Of a stretch of DNA of 64,000 nucleotides, positions 21,029 through 32,610 are shown one piece after another. The translations under genes were made by a program, and so were the position numbers. How positions within the stretch are numbered: position 1 is the first letter of the stretch; each line of letters starts with the position of its first letter. Source of the stretch: Kuschelorhynchus macadamiae (lineage: Eukaryota; Arthropoda; Insecta; Coleoptera; Curculionidae); assembly GCA_030620095.1 (NCBI GenBank), contig JAUTXW010002478.1, forward strand, positions 310,001 through 374,000. The letters run 5' to 3'. Under the pieces are notes generated by a model. It did not search any database. It was given only the letters and a program-made list of their open reading frames with translations, and was not told the origin of the DNA.

Positions 21029-22789
21029 TTATTGGAGGTACAGACTTAATATATGTTTTTTAAGCAATTTCTTAAAACTAGCATTCGTTTTGGCATTTTT
21101 AATATTTACAGGTATCTTATTATATTCATTCAGACCCTTATGAAATATAGACATCATGGTACTGCTATATCGTGTTCTAGGTATGTGATAATGATTATTG
21201 TTCCTGGTTGGGTAGTTATGAATCTCATTTCTTAATGTTAGAAACTCTTTAAAATAATCTCGCATTAGACCTTTGGTTAATTTAAAAATAAATGACATAG
21301 TTAGAAAATAAAGCCGTTGTTTTACTGATAGCCAACCTAGTAGTTTACGCATTATTTTTCTTGGTGTATACCTACTACATCTAAGGATAATCCTCATTCC
21401 TCCATTGAACAGTACTTCTAGAGAGTTAACATATTTTTTTGACATCAAATACAAAACAGTAGCACAGTAGTCAAAATGTGGTTGCAATATACTTTTAAAC
21501 AATGTGACACGTGCATAAAAAGTTAAGCTTTTTGCAGTCCTCGCAAAAAAATAAAGTTTTTTCCTAATTTTTTTCTTTATAAAATTGAAATGGTCTTTAA
21601 AACATAAAGTACTATCACTATGAAAGCCAAGGTATTTAATGCTATTAACCCACTGAAGCTCTTTACCCTCTATATCTAGTTTATAATTATTTAAGTTTAC
21701 ATTTCTTAATTTGTTTCTGGTTGTTATTAACATTATTTTAGATTTGTCAACATTAAGTTTTAGTTTGTTTACCTTAAGAAAATCGTCAAATTTCATAAGT
21801 AGTGCCTTAATTTTCTTAATAACCTCATCTAACGACTTACCACTACATGAGAATAATGTGTCGTCTGCAAAAAGATTGATATACTCAAGGCCCTCAATAA
21901 AATTGATGTCATTTAGGTATATAATAAACAACAGGGCTGCCAAAACGCTTCCCTGTGGCAGACCATATATATTTTCTCTTTCACCTGATTCACACTTTCC
22001 CACTTTAGTTTTTTGAAATCTGCCATCTAAATATTCTATAAACCAATTCATAACATTACCTCCAATACCATAGTACTGAAGTTTTTTAAGTAAAATATTT
22101 CTATCAATTGTTTCGAAAGCTCTTTGAAAGTCTAAGAAAACTGCAACCACAAATTTTCCTTCATCCACATGAATTTTCCACTTTGACACGGTCAACTGTA
22201 CAGCGGTTTCTGTGGAGTGACCTTCCCTAAACCCCGACTGGTTGCCTAGGAATAATTTATTAGAATTAAAGAAATATGAAATTTGTTTATATACTGCTTT
22301 CTCTATAATTTTCTCTATACATGGTAGGGTGTTAACAGGCCTAAACTTTGAGACTTGATTTGCGTTTGATATTTTAGGAATTTGTGTTATAGTGCTAGTT
22401 TTTAGGTTTTTGGGGAATTTGCCATATTTCAAAGAGACATTAACAAAATGTAGTATTACGTGGCCAATGCTACTCAATGTGTTTTTGATAAAGTAGGAAT
22501 TTAAATATTCAGAACAATTATTTTTGCGTTTAAGATTTTTTATAATGCTTTTTAGTTCTTCAAATGTAATGGTATGAAATTCTTGCAGGTATTGTGGTAT
22601 TATAAACATATTTTGGCAGTTCCATTCTTTATGTGATTGTATACTTTCAGCAATGTCCCCTATGCTTGTAACAAAATAATCATTAAACATACATGCAGCT
22701 TCATATTCATTCTTTGCACTCACTGGTTCTTCATTCATACCAAAATTAATGTTTTTATAGTTCAACTCATTATTCTGCATTTTATACAA
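21029..22789 (-). CDS. LINE H ORF2, reverse transcriptase and C-terminal arm
   Basis: 586 open codons in the same frame as the endonuclease upstream. RT blocks in order: FRPVNTLPCIEKIIEKAVYK, QSGFREGHSTETAVQ, FLDFQRAFETIDRNILLKKL, GLPQGSVLAALLFIIYLNDI, NLFADDTLF (catalytic aspartates intact) and IKYLGFHSDS, followed by the long C-terminal arm (KSILQPHFDYCATVLY, PTRNNNHYHIP). ORF2 of this type carries out target-primed reverse transcription. Because only a TGA separates it from the endonuclease, the ATG at 22,787-22,789 is probably not a natural start. Confidence 0.85.
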   Translation of the reverse strand: MYKMQNNELNYKNINFGMNEEPVSAKNEYEAACMFNDYFVTSIGDIAESIQSHKEWNCQNMFIIPQYLQEFHTITFEELKSIIKNLKRKNNCSEYLNSYFIKNTLSSIGHVILHFVNVSLKYGKFPKNLKTSTITQIPKISNANQVSKFRPVNTLPCIEKIIEKAVYKQISYFFNSNKLFLGNQSGFREGHSTETAVQLTVSKWKIHVDEGKFVVAVFLDFQRAFETIDRNILLKKLQYYGIGGNVMNWFIEYLDGRFQKTKVGKCESGERENIYGLPQGSVLAALLFIIYLNDINFIEGLEYINLFADDTLFSCSGKSLDEVIKKIKALLMKFDDFLKVNKLKLNVDKSKIMLITTRNKLRNVNLNNYKLDIEGKELQWVNSIKYLGFHSDSTLCFKDHFNFIKKKIRKKLYFFARTAKSLTFYARVTLFKSILQPHFDYCATVLYLMSKKYVNSLEVLFNGGMRIILRCSRYTPRKIMRKLLGWLSVKQRLYFLTMSFIFKLTKGLMRDYFKEFLTLRNEIHNYPTRNNNHYHIPRTRYSSTMMSIFHKGLNEYNKIPVNIKNAKTNASFKKLLKKHILSLYLQ

Positions 22790-22798
22790 ATTTTTAAG

Positions 22799-23893
22799 TC
22801 ATTTCCACATTTTCCTACTGTTATATTTATTTATATCGATTTGATTTTCATAATATTGATACTTTTTTAATTTTAATGTGTTAACAAAAATATTTCGTTT
22901 ATGTTTATATTCCTCCCATAAGACGGTTTTATTTTCTGTACTACTTTTATATTTTTGGTATGCAATATCCCTATCTTTAGCTTTGCTTTTGATATCTTTA
23001 TCATACCATGGTACTGAACAATTATGAATTTCAATTTCTATCACAAGATAATTACTATCTACAATTAACTTACAATTTTTATAAATATTTTCCCAAATAA
23101 TATTGATATCACAGCTTGCAGTTTCCCATTGGCAGGTCAACAACAGCATGTTTATGTCCAGGAAAGCATCTTCATTTAATTTTCTTGTGAACACTTTCTT
23201 TTTATTCACTTTTTTATTAATATTTTGTTTTGTATGTTTTCTAATTTTAACTCCTATGATAGAATGATCTGCTATCCTGGGCACATCATACACTTCAACC
23301 ACCAATGATGTGATCTTACTTAAAACATAATCTATTAAAGTTTTACTATTTTGTGTAATTCTTGTATAATCTACAACATTCTGTGTTATACCAAAAATGT
23401 CTAAAAGATTTTTTATTTTTCTAATATAAAAGTCATTACTATTAAAGTCCAAATTAAAATCGCCTAAAATAAGAATGTTATTACTGTGACAATAATCCTC
23501 GAATATTTCTTCTAATATATTTAAAAATACTGAGTGGCTTCCATAAGGTGAGTGGTATACACCTCCGATCATCCAGTCTGTCCCATATATTTGCACAGAA
23601 AGAAATTGAAACCAGTAGTTTCCTTCCATGATGTATTGGTTGCCCACATGATGAGTTAGTTCTTTTTGGACCAACATCATAATACCCCCTGTATGTCGTG
23701 AGTGAGAGTCACAGCGTATAGTTTCATACTCATCTACTTGTGTTTCTATTTCTTCTACATCTTGCGTGCAGCAGGTTTCACTTAAAATAATTAACTTTGG
23801 CTTACATTGCACAATTTTAACCACTATTTCATCCCTATTTGATACAAAGCTCTGGACGTTAACATACAGGATATCGCCACATTCTAACCTCAT
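22799..23893 (-). CDS. LINE H ORF2, APE-type endonuclease
   Basis: 364 codons reading DILYVNVQSFVSNRDEI, LIILSETCCTQ, HTGGIMMLV, GGVYHSPYGSH, ILGDFNLDF, TLIDYVLSKI and RIADHSIIGV. These are all endonuclease blocks with their catalytic residues (Asn, Glu, Asp/Asn, Asp-His). After the domain comes the linker with WYDKDIKSKAKDRD. It ends NSRKMWK at TGA (22,799-22,801) and the same frame reopens at once into the RT. The first methionine lies within a few residues of the domain, so the natural start may have been lost by 5' truncation. Confidence 0.85.
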   Translation of the reverse strand: MRLECGDILYVNVQSFVSNRDEIVVKIVQCKPKLIILSETCCTQDVEEIETQVDEYETIRCDSHSRHTGGIMMLVQKELTHHVGNQYIMEGNYWFQFLSVQIYGTDWMIGGVYHSPYGSHSVFLNILEEIFEDYCHSNNILILGDFNLDFNSNDFYIRKIKNLLDIFGITQNVVDYTRITQNSKTLIDYVLSKITSLVVEVYDVPRIADHSIIGVKIRKHTKQNINKKVNKKKVFTRKLNEDAFLDINMLLLTCQWETASCDINIIWENIYKNCKLIVDSNYLVIEIEIHNCSVPWYDKDIKSKAKDRDIAYQKYKSSTENKTVLWEEYKHKRNIFVNTLKLKKYQYYENQIDINKYNSRKMWK

Positions 23894-23894
23894 T

Positions 23895-24906
23895 ATTGCT
23901 TGAATCTTACCTTGAAGAGCGTTTTCAATATGTAAAAATCAACAATGAAAATAGTACATCTAAACTTATACCTCAGGGCGTTCCCCAGGGTTCAATTTTG
24001 GGCCCCTTACTATATTTTATATTTGCTAATGACCTTATTTTTTATCTTTCTAAAGACACATCAGATATTTTTCCTGTTTGTTATGCGGACGATGCTAACA
24101 TTCTGATGATTGGGTCTGATCTACCGTCTCTTAAAGTTATCGCTGAAAATATTTATAGAAAAATAATATCCTGGTCAGAGAAGAATAATTTAATATTGAA
24201 TAAGGCTAAAACGAATGTTCTTTGTTTTACACACTCAAAAAGACAAACTGACAATAGTGTTGCATTGTTTGAAAACTCACCTGACACGCTTGCGCCCATA
24301 AGTGAAACGAGGATGTTGGGTGTGGTGTTTGACGACGGGCTTACGTGGGCTTTTCATATTGATGCATTATGTAGTAGGCTTCAGAGAACCTGTTATGCAT
24401 TAAGCTATCTTAGGAATCACTGTGGTCAGGACACTTTGTTGACTTTATACTACGCTAATTTTCACTGTCATGTCAAATATGGCATTTTGATTTGGGGCAG
24501 AGGTAAAGAAAGCAGATGGGTCTTTCTATTGCAGAAATACGCGTTAAGGATAATAGGGGGTCTTTCACATAGAGAGTCTTGCAGGACGCTGTTCAGGGGT
24601 TTAAAAATTTTAACAGTTTTTGACCAGTACATTCTGGAGGTATGTCTTTATGCATACAAAAATAAATTGCTACTTCAACCAATTAGACCATCCCACAATT
24701 ACAATACACGTGCTAAAGACCTGCTGTTGCCCGATAGTCACCGTACGTCTTTTTTTCAGAAAGGCACTTTATATGCTGCTTGTAAATTTTATAATGCACT
24801 TGATGATGATATTCGTAAGTCCCGCAGTATTCTTATTTTCAAAAATAAAGTCAAGAAATTGCTTTTGGGAAAAAATTGTTATTCTTTTGAGGATTTTTTT
24901 GTATAA
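23895..24906 (+). pseudogene. LINE B ORF2, RT catalytic half and C-terminal arm
   Basis: Resumes LINE B after the LINE H insertion: LLESYLEERFQYVKIN, GVPQGSILGPLLYFIFANDL, VCYADDANI (catalytic box intact), TRMLGVVFDDGLTWAFHI, KYGILIWGRGKESR and YALRIIGGLSHRESCRTLF. It is open to a natural stop after SFEDFFV. The C-terminal arm is similar in layout to those of LINE A and LINE C. It is separated from its N-terminal half by 3.1 kb of LINE H and a frameshift. Confidence 0.85.
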
Positions 24907-25049
24907 CCTGACATGTTTTTGCTTTGTTTTTTTTTGTACCTTTGACTTTTTCTCCAAGTATTGTACAGTGTATATTTTTTTGTATGTTGCACTTTTCAAT
25001 TGAAGAAATAAAACATTATTATTATTATTATTATTATTATTAATTAAAA
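24907..25049 (+). other. LINE B 3' UTR, poly(A) signal and (ATT)n tail
   Basis: GAAATAAAACATT near 25,004 is followed by nine or so ATT repeats. ATTAAAA (25,043-25,049) then matches the bases flanking the 5' end. Confidence 0.7.
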
Positions 25050-25812
25050 TTTGTTATGTCAGAAGATTAATAAATGGAGGCAAATACTAGCAACTATAAA
25101 TATGCCATTTTAGAGATACAAACAAAAATTTAGATTTAAGTAATCCAGGAGTGTTTTTGTTTAAAAAAATTTAATATTAAATAATCGTTCTAAAATCTCA
25201 ACTACCTATTTGAGTCCGCAAATACAAAATGAAATATGAGATATATTGATTAGCTGTTAAAGACGAAATCAAAAAATTTCTAGAGTTGGCTCCTTTTTTT
25301 TCAATAATTATAGATACTACCCAGGATATATCTATGTTGTTATAAAAGAGTCGTTTCTAGGCTTTATTCCAACTGTAAAACAGACTTCCAAAACATTTTA
25401 CAAATGAAATTATAAAAGCAGTAAATAAAATTAGCATCTTGAGAAAACTACTAAAAGTGCCACAAATTTGAGCAGTATGTATAGCAGGGTTCAGGGTGGC
25501 ATACTAAAAGTAGCAAAAAGCTCCTTTTGTACTCTGTGCTGTACATAATCTTAATTTAGTCTTAATATGATGCAGTAAGCAATGTAGAAAAAATTTGAAA
25601 TATTTTGATTTTGTTCAAAACTTGTATGTATTTTTCACACACAATATAAAAAGGTGGGCTTTGCTTGAATCACGTAAAGGCAAGCCAAAATTAAAACTTA
25701 AAAACTATCAACAACCCGTTGGCCTTCGTGCAATGATGCTATCAAAGCCCTACATTTTAGCTATCTTGATGTTCTTGAGGCATTGTCAAAAATTATTTTA
25801 ACATCTATTAAT
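25050..25812 (+). pseudogene. hAT transposase, catalytic core
   Basis: KINKWRQILATI (about 25,064-25,100), TYLSPQIQNE (about 25,200), FFSIIIDTTQD (about 25,294-25,327, first catalytic Asp), a VQGGI/SSFCTLC segment equivalent to the Cys-His block (25,490-25,545), FDFVQNLYVFF and IKRWALLESRKGK (25,601-25,690), and finally EALSKIILTSIN, in order. This is the block pattern of ZMYM1-like hAT transposases. Several frame changes. It breaks off at TATTAAT (25,806-25,812), where LINE C begins. Confidence 0.75.
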
Positions 25813-25849
25813 TAATTAATTAATCTTATTATTAAATTATAAGAACTAC

Positions 25850-26601
25850 AACTTTTTCTGATCATTATAGCATTACTTTGTCCTTAGAACTTGAACTTTC
25901 ATCAGAGAGTAGCTCTCCTGTGTTTGGTTATAAAAGGTTTTATTCAGAAGCCAACATCCAAAGATTTTTAGACTGTTTGGGGGGCGAGGACTGGATTGAT
26001 CTGTATGATGTGCACGGAGTGAATGAAAAATTCCAGGTATTCTACAACATTTTCAAATACTATTTTGATCTCTGTTTCCCATTTACTTTGTACAGAATTA
26101 AAACAACTGTACAAAAGCAAATCACAATAGAGGTTAGACTTTACTCTGACTATGTAAATGATTTGTACAGACTCTACAAAAGGACAGGGTGTCGAGAGAT
26201 CTTAAAACAATTTAAAACTGAAAAGAAGAATCTAAAAACTTTTATTTCTGAGAAAGAAATAGAAACACACACAAACAAAATAAACAATGCTCAAAATAAA
26301 TCAAAAGCAGTGTGGTCACTAGTGAATTCTGCCATAGGAAAAAGTGGAGGCAGAGATATGCCATCTTTTTTGGTAGATCCTGAAAATGGTGATGAATTGT
26401 CTTCTCCATCTGATATCTGTAATGACTTCAATGGCCTTGTTACCCTTATACCAGTTGGCCAGAGTTCGCTTCCTCGAGTTGAACCTAGTGTGACCCCTAG
26501 TATATTCCTTAGCCCTGTAACGGAACAGGAAGTGTTTGAGATTGTAGAGCGATTACCAAACAAAACTTCCTCTGGCATAGACAATATTCCCACTAACATC
26601 A
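25850..26601 (+). pseudogene. LINE C ORF2, endonuclease end, linker and start of RT
   Basis: The first readable residues are FSDHYSITLSLELE in a slightly shifted frame, the SDH block that closes the endonuclease; everything upstream is missing. The linker (YSDYVNDLYRLYKRTGC, AQNKSKAVWSLVNS) follows, then the RT opening block VERLPNKTSSGIDNIPTNII. At about 26,602 the sequence changes to the 3' tail of LINE D on the other strand. Confidence 0.8.
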
Positions 26602-26833
26602 TTCAAATTCAAAAGTATTTATTGTCTAACAGGAACAATCCCAATACAAAGACAATTATAGATTAAATTAAAAAATTAATGCAAGATAAAATTTAAATTT
26701 TATACACATAAATAATTTATAAGATTCAAGTTGATGGTACTTGATGGTACACATATTTACACTAAGAAAGAAATGACAATTAATATATAACAAAATAGAA
26801 TTAGAGTGCATTGACACTCTATTCTAACACAAA

Positions 26834-27358
26834 CTACTTAGACTTAAACATATCAGTTTGATTAACTAAAGTTATTGAATTAAAGTACAAACAGGCTCTA
26901 TACAGAGGCGCCTTTTTTGCAAGGTTAGTACGACCTAAGGGTTGATAAAATATTTGGTGTCTACGAGTGTTAGTTTGAGGTACCAAGAAGCAAAGCTGAG
27001 ACAACAGTTCAGAGGAATCAATCATGTTATTACATAATTTATAAAGGAATTGCAGACTTGCACAAATAGTGGTATTCCTAAGAGATAAAAATTGGAACCG
27101 ATGAAGAAGTAGATCATGATCAAAACCTCTTTCAGGATAGACACCATCCCTTTTGAAGGCCAGGTACTTGAGGAATTTTCGCTGGACACATTCAAGCCTA
27201 TTAACATGGACATTGTAGGTAGGAAACCACACAATGGCCGCGTAAAGTAGCCTGGATTTAACCAGGGAATTGTAGATAGCAATGTGACTAGACAACTGTG
27301 AGAATTCCGATGTACTCCTCATCAAAAATCCCAAGGACTTCCGATCGGACAGTCTCAT
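26834..27358 (-). pseudogene. LINE D ORF2, C-terminal arm
   Basis: In a different frame from the RT upstream: LGFLMRSTSEF, YNSLVKSRLLYAAIVWFP, RLECVQRKFLKYLAFKRDG and LGRTNLAKKAPLYRACLYFN. This is the standard thumb and C-terminal arm of Jockey-like RT proteins. One frameshift near 27,290-27,360 separates it from the RT. Confidence 0.8.
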
Positions 27359-28412
27359 CTATATGCAGACTGAAAGAAAGTCGCTTGTCAACTGTAACGC
27401 CCAAGTCACGAACCGAATCACAATCGGGAAGCAATGCGTTACCAAGAGTGTAGTTATGGTGGAACTCATGATGAATTATAGAGATCGTCATTTTCTTACA
27501 TTTTTGGATATTTAGGGGAAGATTGTTTAATATGCACCAACCATGAACCCTATCAAGGTCCTGCTGAATTACCATGCAGTCATCCTGATTACAGACAGTA
27601 CGAAAGAGCTTCATGTCGTCGGCAAAAAGTAGACAGCCGCCGGCAAGATCCTCAGTGATGTCATTAATAAAAATGGAAAATATAAAAGGAGCCAGATTAC
27701 TGCCCTGAGGGGCACCACTTGTGGCGATATATTCATTTGATTTGAAGCCATTGTAGTCTACAAACTGGATCCTATTTGCCAGATAGGAGATAAAAAAATT
27801 GACCAGATTTTCATGAAACCCCATTTTGAGCAGTTTTTGTGCTATGAGACCTTGATCCAACTTATCAAAAGCCTTCGAAAAATCCGTATATATGACGTCT
27901 AGCTGTTGTCTTTGATTAATGGCTTGGTAGACTGTTTGAAGAAATGACGTCAAGTTCGTGACAGTTGATCTCGAATGGAAAAAGCCATGCTGGTTTGGGG
28001 AGATAAGATATTTGACTTGATAGAAGAGTTTTTCATAGATACAGACTTCAAAGGCTTTAGAAAAGTTGGATAAGATGGAAATAGGACGGTAGTTCTCAAC
28101 ACATCCCCGATCACCTGTTTTGAGTACTGGACATATTTTGGCATATTTCCAACTATCAGGGAAAATGCTGGTGCGGATTGATAAGTTAAATAAAATAGAC
28201 AATGGTGTAACCAGAACTGAGGCACAGTCACGTAAAATAAATGATGGAACTTTATCGGGCCCTGAAGTTTCTTTGTTTTTTAGTTTTTTTAAACCAGATA
28301 GGATGTCGTTGTTACTGAGGGTAAGTAATGTTATATTTTGGGACCCTGCATCGGCATGAGAATTTCCAGAAAATATAGAGGAGTTGGTGTAAACACTTAA
28401 AGTAATGGGCAA
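27288..28412 (-). pseudogene. LINE D ORF2, reverse transcriptase
   Basis: 374 open codons: KNKETSGPDKVPSFIL, NYRPISILSNFSKAFE, QHGFFHSRSTVTNLT, YTDFSKAFDKLDQGLI, GAPQGSNLAPFIFSIFINDI, LLFADDMKLF (intact catalytic box) and RDLGVTVDKRLSFSLHID. Between it and the endonuclease (28,413-28,596) the linker RDPKKFW is still readable in other frames, so at least two frameshifts break ORF2. Confidence 0.85.
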
Positions 28413-28596
28413 ATGCGTTTACTATGCCGTTTGGAAACTCAATGATAGAACCATTGTAGGTGACAGATCCTGGGATACGGGATCTGTTGCGTCTTTGTCC
28501 TTAGTTCCAGAACTTTTTTGGGTCGCGTCCAATAAAATTTTCACTGGTACTAATGAAGACTCTATATGCCATATCAATCTTTACTTTTATTGAATT

Positions 28597-29397
28597 TCAA
28601 ACAAGTTGGTAGAGTAGTGAAAGGTTGGCTTTGCGGAAGTTGTAGTCTCTATTAGGGGAATCGTTTGGAAAGTCGACACAATTATCCTCCAAGATACAGT
28701 TAGATACAATATTTAGCGTAGGATGGTAACAATCCTCTGGTACAAGCGATGTGTCATTTTTTACAACAGTGCAAAGAAAGTTTGAAAGAACCAGATCAAG
28801 TATGCCATTGTAATAGTTTGTGACATTATTGAATTGAGTTAAATCAAGATATGAAAGAAAATCTTTTAATAAACTTAACTTTTGGTTCTGACCATGATCT
28901 GCTTGGCAATATTGAATGTTAAAATCTCCTAGTAATAAAATCTTATTGTTTTGAATAAAGTCTAGAGTAGATAAATAATCAAATAATGTTTGGTAAACAT
29001 CTAGAGAAGAATTGGGTTGAATGTAAATTACAAAAACGTATACATTGGCTGAATTCATAACCAGCCTACAACCCAGAACATCGACCTCGGGAATGAGTTC
29101 TTCCAGCTGAGTTAGGTTAACTTTAGTTGAGAGAATATCCTGTCGAATCCCCAGAAGTGTACCGCCACCTTTAGATACATTCATGGCTTGGAGGTTTCTA
29201 TCCTTGCGATAGACTTGGTAGTTGATGTTGAACAATTCACAGTCATGCACTCCGTCCTGGATCCAGGTCTCGGTTACCGCAACCAGATGATACTCAACCT
29301 CAGATACAGCTTTGAAGAACTCGTGGGATTTGGTGTTCAAGCCTCGAACATTCTGGTACAGAATGGAAATGTCCCCATTAGACAATTCATACTTCAA
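28597..29397 (-). pseudogene. LINE D ORF2, endonuclease
   Basis: Reads ISILYQNVRGLNTKS, LVAVTETWIQDG, GGGTLLGI, YIQPNSSLDVYQ, LLGDFNIQY, LDLVLSNF and EDCYHPTLNI. The Asn, Glu and Asp/Asn residues of the APE-type nuclease are present; the terminal block is YHP rather than DHF-like, as is common in Jockey relatives. It starts at an ATG exactly where the opposite-strand LINE E begins, so ORF2 and LINE E lie head to head. Confidence 0.85.
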
Positions 29398-29401
29398 TTA
29401 T

Positions 29402-31783
29402 GATATAATCACATTGTCCGAAACATGGCTAAATGGAGATTTCAGCAATGCAGAGCTGGGGCTTCTGAACTATATTGTCTTCAGAAAGGACAGAGATGTA
29501 GAAGCTACAGGCAAGACCCGAGGAGGAGGAGTTCTAATTGGAGTACTGAATAATATGAAAGCTAATACCTTAGAACCACCTCAGCAGTCTGCTGGCCATG
29601 ATGAAATATGGGTGAAAGTGCAAATCAATTCTGTCCTGCTCATTGTTAGTTTAGTCTATTTTCCTCCTAATTCTAGCGTTAGTGAGTATGAGGCGCATTG
29701 TGATAACATAGAGTATTTTTCTAATTTATTTGATAGTGCTTCTTTTTATTTAATAGGAGATTATAATTTACCTAGGTTGAACTTTCTAGTAAATGATAGC
29801 TATAAATATACACAGATAAATAATGGCTCAGCTGCTGAATGTCTTACTGCATCTATGTCATATGCCAACTTACAGCAAGTTAATACTATTCCTAATGCCA
29901 ATATGGTATTTTTGGACTTAATATTTACAAATGATTTTGATACCAATGTGGATATTGCCTGTGATGTTTTAGTACCTTGTGATAATCACCACCCTGCTCT
30001 AATGTTTAGTATAGATGCCAATGTGATAAATGAGAATCCTACCTGTAGCGACTGTTTTGTTTTTGATTTTAGTAACTGTGATTATTTTAGTATTAATAAC
30101 TATCTACTTAGTATAATTTGGGATGATATTTTAGCATGTGATATTAACTTAGCAGTAGAAAGATTCTATTTGATTTTAGATCATTGCCTCAATGAGTTTG
30201 TGCCTAAAATCAGGATTAAAAATGAATTTAAATTTCCCTCTTGGTTTGACAATGAACTTAAAGAGCTGATAATACAAAAAAAAAAATACCACAAATTATA
30301 TAAATCTATTAAATCTTCGGCCAACTATTCCAAATTCTCTGAACTTAGAAAGCTTTGCAAAAATAGATCATCAATTTGTTACAGCAATTATATTAAAAAA
30401 ATTGAAGAAAATATTAAGTCTGACCCCGGTTCTTTCTGGAAATTTGTGAATTCAAAAAAAGACCAAAATAATATTCCTAAACTTCTTAAATTTCAAGATC
30501 AGGAATTCACTGACCAATCTGACATTGCTGAGGCTTTTGCAAAACATTTTGCATCTGTATATGTAAAGGGTTCGGGCAAGATATTTCAAGAACATGCCTC
30601 TTTTTCTAATTTAAATATTAATTCATTTTATTTTAAAATATCAGTTATTTTGGAGAGACTAGAAAATATAAACTTAAACAAAGGACCAGGTCCAGACAAT
30701 CTCCCTCCTAAATTCTTAAAGGGCTGTGCATTCTCTCTCTCAAGGCCTCTTTGGCTTCTTTTTAATAATTCTTTTAGTAGTGGTATATTCCCCTCATTCT
30801 GGAAAACAACACATATATCACCTATCTTCAAAAATAATGGCAATAAGAATGACATTAATAATTACAGACCCATTTCAAAAATCTCTTTAATACCTAAGAT
30901 TATGGAGTCCATAATTACAGACTATCTTGAAAATGCTTTCAATAAAATTATAACAACAAAACAACACGGCTTTGTTAAAGAAAGATCTATAACTACTAAT
31001 CTATTATTTTACACCAATTATATCTCTGATAGTCTAGAGAGTGGTCATGAGTTAGATTCAATTTATACTGATTTTTCAAAAGGTTTTGATAAAATTAACC
31101 ATAATTTACTATTAAATAAATTATCATTTTATGGAGTCGGTGGAAAGATGTTGGATTGGATAAAGTCTTTTTTACTTGATAGGCAACAAATTGTAAAAAT
31201 CAGCAGTCAATTCTCCAGCCCTATTATTGTGACATCAGGAGTACCTCAAGGTGGACACCTGTCTCCCCTCCTTTTTAATATCTTTATTAATGATATAAAT
31301 AGCTGCTTCAAAAACTCAGAATTTATCTTATATGCTGATGATTTAAAAATTTTCAAAAAAATAGAAAATAATGACAGCTCTTATGAGTTGCAGGAAGACC
31401 TAAACAGATTTTATGATTGGTGTAATGCTAACCAAATGATTTTAAATGTAGAAAAGTGCAAAAGTATTAGATTTAGTAAATCACCAAACTGCAATAAAAT
31501 CAACTATCATTTTAACAACTCAATAGTAGAACAAGTTGACGTAATAAGAGATCTTGGGGTTCTCATCGACTCTAAACTCACTTTTTCGGTGCATATTGAA
31601 AATTGCCGTAATAAAGCTCTGAAAATTTTGGGTTTCATAAAAAGAAACGCAAGAGACTTTAAAAATATCAATTCCATAAGACTTCTGTATATATCATTAG
31701 TGAGACCACATTTAGAGAATTGCTCAGTTGTATGGAATCCGCATTTCAAAACCTATATTGATAAACTAGACACCTTGCGGTGA
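29402..31783 (+). pseudogene. LINE E: ORF2 fragment with endonuclease and RT, both ends missing
   Basis: About 790 codons open without a stop. It begins in the endonuclease at YDIITLSETWLNG (the first Asn block is missing), then GGGVLIG, YFPPNSSVSEY, LIGDYNLPRLNF, HHPALMF, a long linker (FKFPSWFDNELKELI), RT blocks GPGPDNLPPKFLKG, NYRPISKISLIPKIME, QHGFVKERSITTNLL, YTDFSKGFDKINHNLL, GVPQGGHLSPLLFNIFINDI, LYADDLKIF and RDLGVLIDSKLTFSVHIE. It stops after YIDKLDTLR, just inside the C-terminal arm, with no 3' UTR or tail. It belongs to a different family from LINE D but is similar to fragment J at 47.2 kb. Confidence 0.85.
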
Positions 31784-32610
31784 AGCTGCAACTGCTTAAA
31801 AGTTTTGTCATCACTAACTGACAAGTGGTTCAATTTGGGGTTTGATTTAAGTTTTTTGGAATTCCTTTTAATAGCAATGGCTGATTCGGCTGAATTGCAT
31901 ATTACCCTGACTGGCCTACGTTTGTCATCGGTTCGTTTACCCAGTCGAATGACATCGATACTGCCTTCAGCTATATTAATGTCAGGCGCACAACATTCGA
32001 TAACCTCTAAAGCTGTTGTCTTGGTCAGATGTAAGTCTGTTTCAGGGCAATTAAAGATCATAAAGTTCTTTTTTCTGTTTTCTCTATCATTATATTCTCT
32101 AAAATACTCTTCAAAGTTAGTGTTACTTGCAGCAGAGTTTACACTTGTCACGGCTGCATTTTTATTTCCAAGATCATTTTCAAGTAAAGTAACAGTTTTT
32201 GATAGGAGATTGTTGTTGCTCTTTAACAGCTCATTCTTTTTCTCAACTTCGACTAATAGCTTTTTCAAATATAGAATTTTAACGTGAAGTACATCTGCAC
32301 TTGACCCAATATGTTTCAAGGGATCACTTTGATTAGGTGTAGCCTGCTCAAGATTGGCTGTTGCTTTTACCTTTAATTTTGATAAATTTGATTCTTTACA
32401 TTCAGGACACCACAAGATACTAGCGCGATTCTGCAGTAGAACAACTCGAATCTCTGTAACAGTTTTGACTCCAGAACAGTTCCGACAGACTGAGCGCGCA
32501 CAGAAGTCACATGGATAGCCAAACAACTGTTGCTTATCCTCCTTGGCCACGCATAAAGTGTTACACATATAACAATGCATCACATCAGCCTGACTCATTT
32601 TACTTTTCAA
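31784..32610 (-). pseudogene. LINE D ORF1: Cys-rich finger, coiled coil, RRM-like (C-terminally cut)
   Basis: The open frame starts MKSKMSQADVMHCYMC. Cys pairs CYMCNTLC, PCDFCARSVCRNC and LWCPECKE form a PHD/FYVE-like zinc-binding module in the first 80 residues. A leucine-rich coiled coil follows at about 110-155 (VEKKNELLKSNNNLLSKTV), then an RRM-like segment with RKKNFMIFNCPE and VIRLGKRTDDKRRPVRVI. This layout is known from Jockey-type ORF1 proteins. The true C-terminus is missing: after about 31,784 the sequence is LINE E. The protein is presumably an RNA-binding partner of ORF2. Confidence 0.75.

Larger units (their letters stand above)
20809..23893 (-). mobile_element. LINE H: nearly intact ORF2 of a non-LTR element inside LINE B
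   Basis: The minus strand carries endonuclease (23,893-22,802), RT (22,789-21,029), 3' UTR, then an A-rich tail of AAAT repeats (20,840-20,809). It breaks LINE B ORF2 between GVRGQFLQ and LLESYLEE, which are adjacent in an intact protein. The 5' end stops at the beginning of the endonuclease, so ORF1 is absent. Only one in-frame stop separates its two halves, making it the least decayed element here. Confidence 0.85.
16534..25042 (+). mobile_element. LINE B: long CR1-like retrotransposon, interrupted by LINE H
   Basis: 5' UTR (16,534-17,326), ORF1 (17,327-18,979), ORF2 (about 18,976-20,806, resuming at 23,895-24,906), a 3' UTR with AATAAA and an (ATT)n tail (25,016-25,042). ATTAAAA precedes the element (16,527-16,533) and follows the tail (25,043-25,049), a candidate target duplication, though AT-rich. 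It is inserted in the hAT gene. LINE H sits in its RT domain in the opposite direction. ORF1 is uninterrupted, so the copy is younger than LINE A. Confidence 0.8.
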
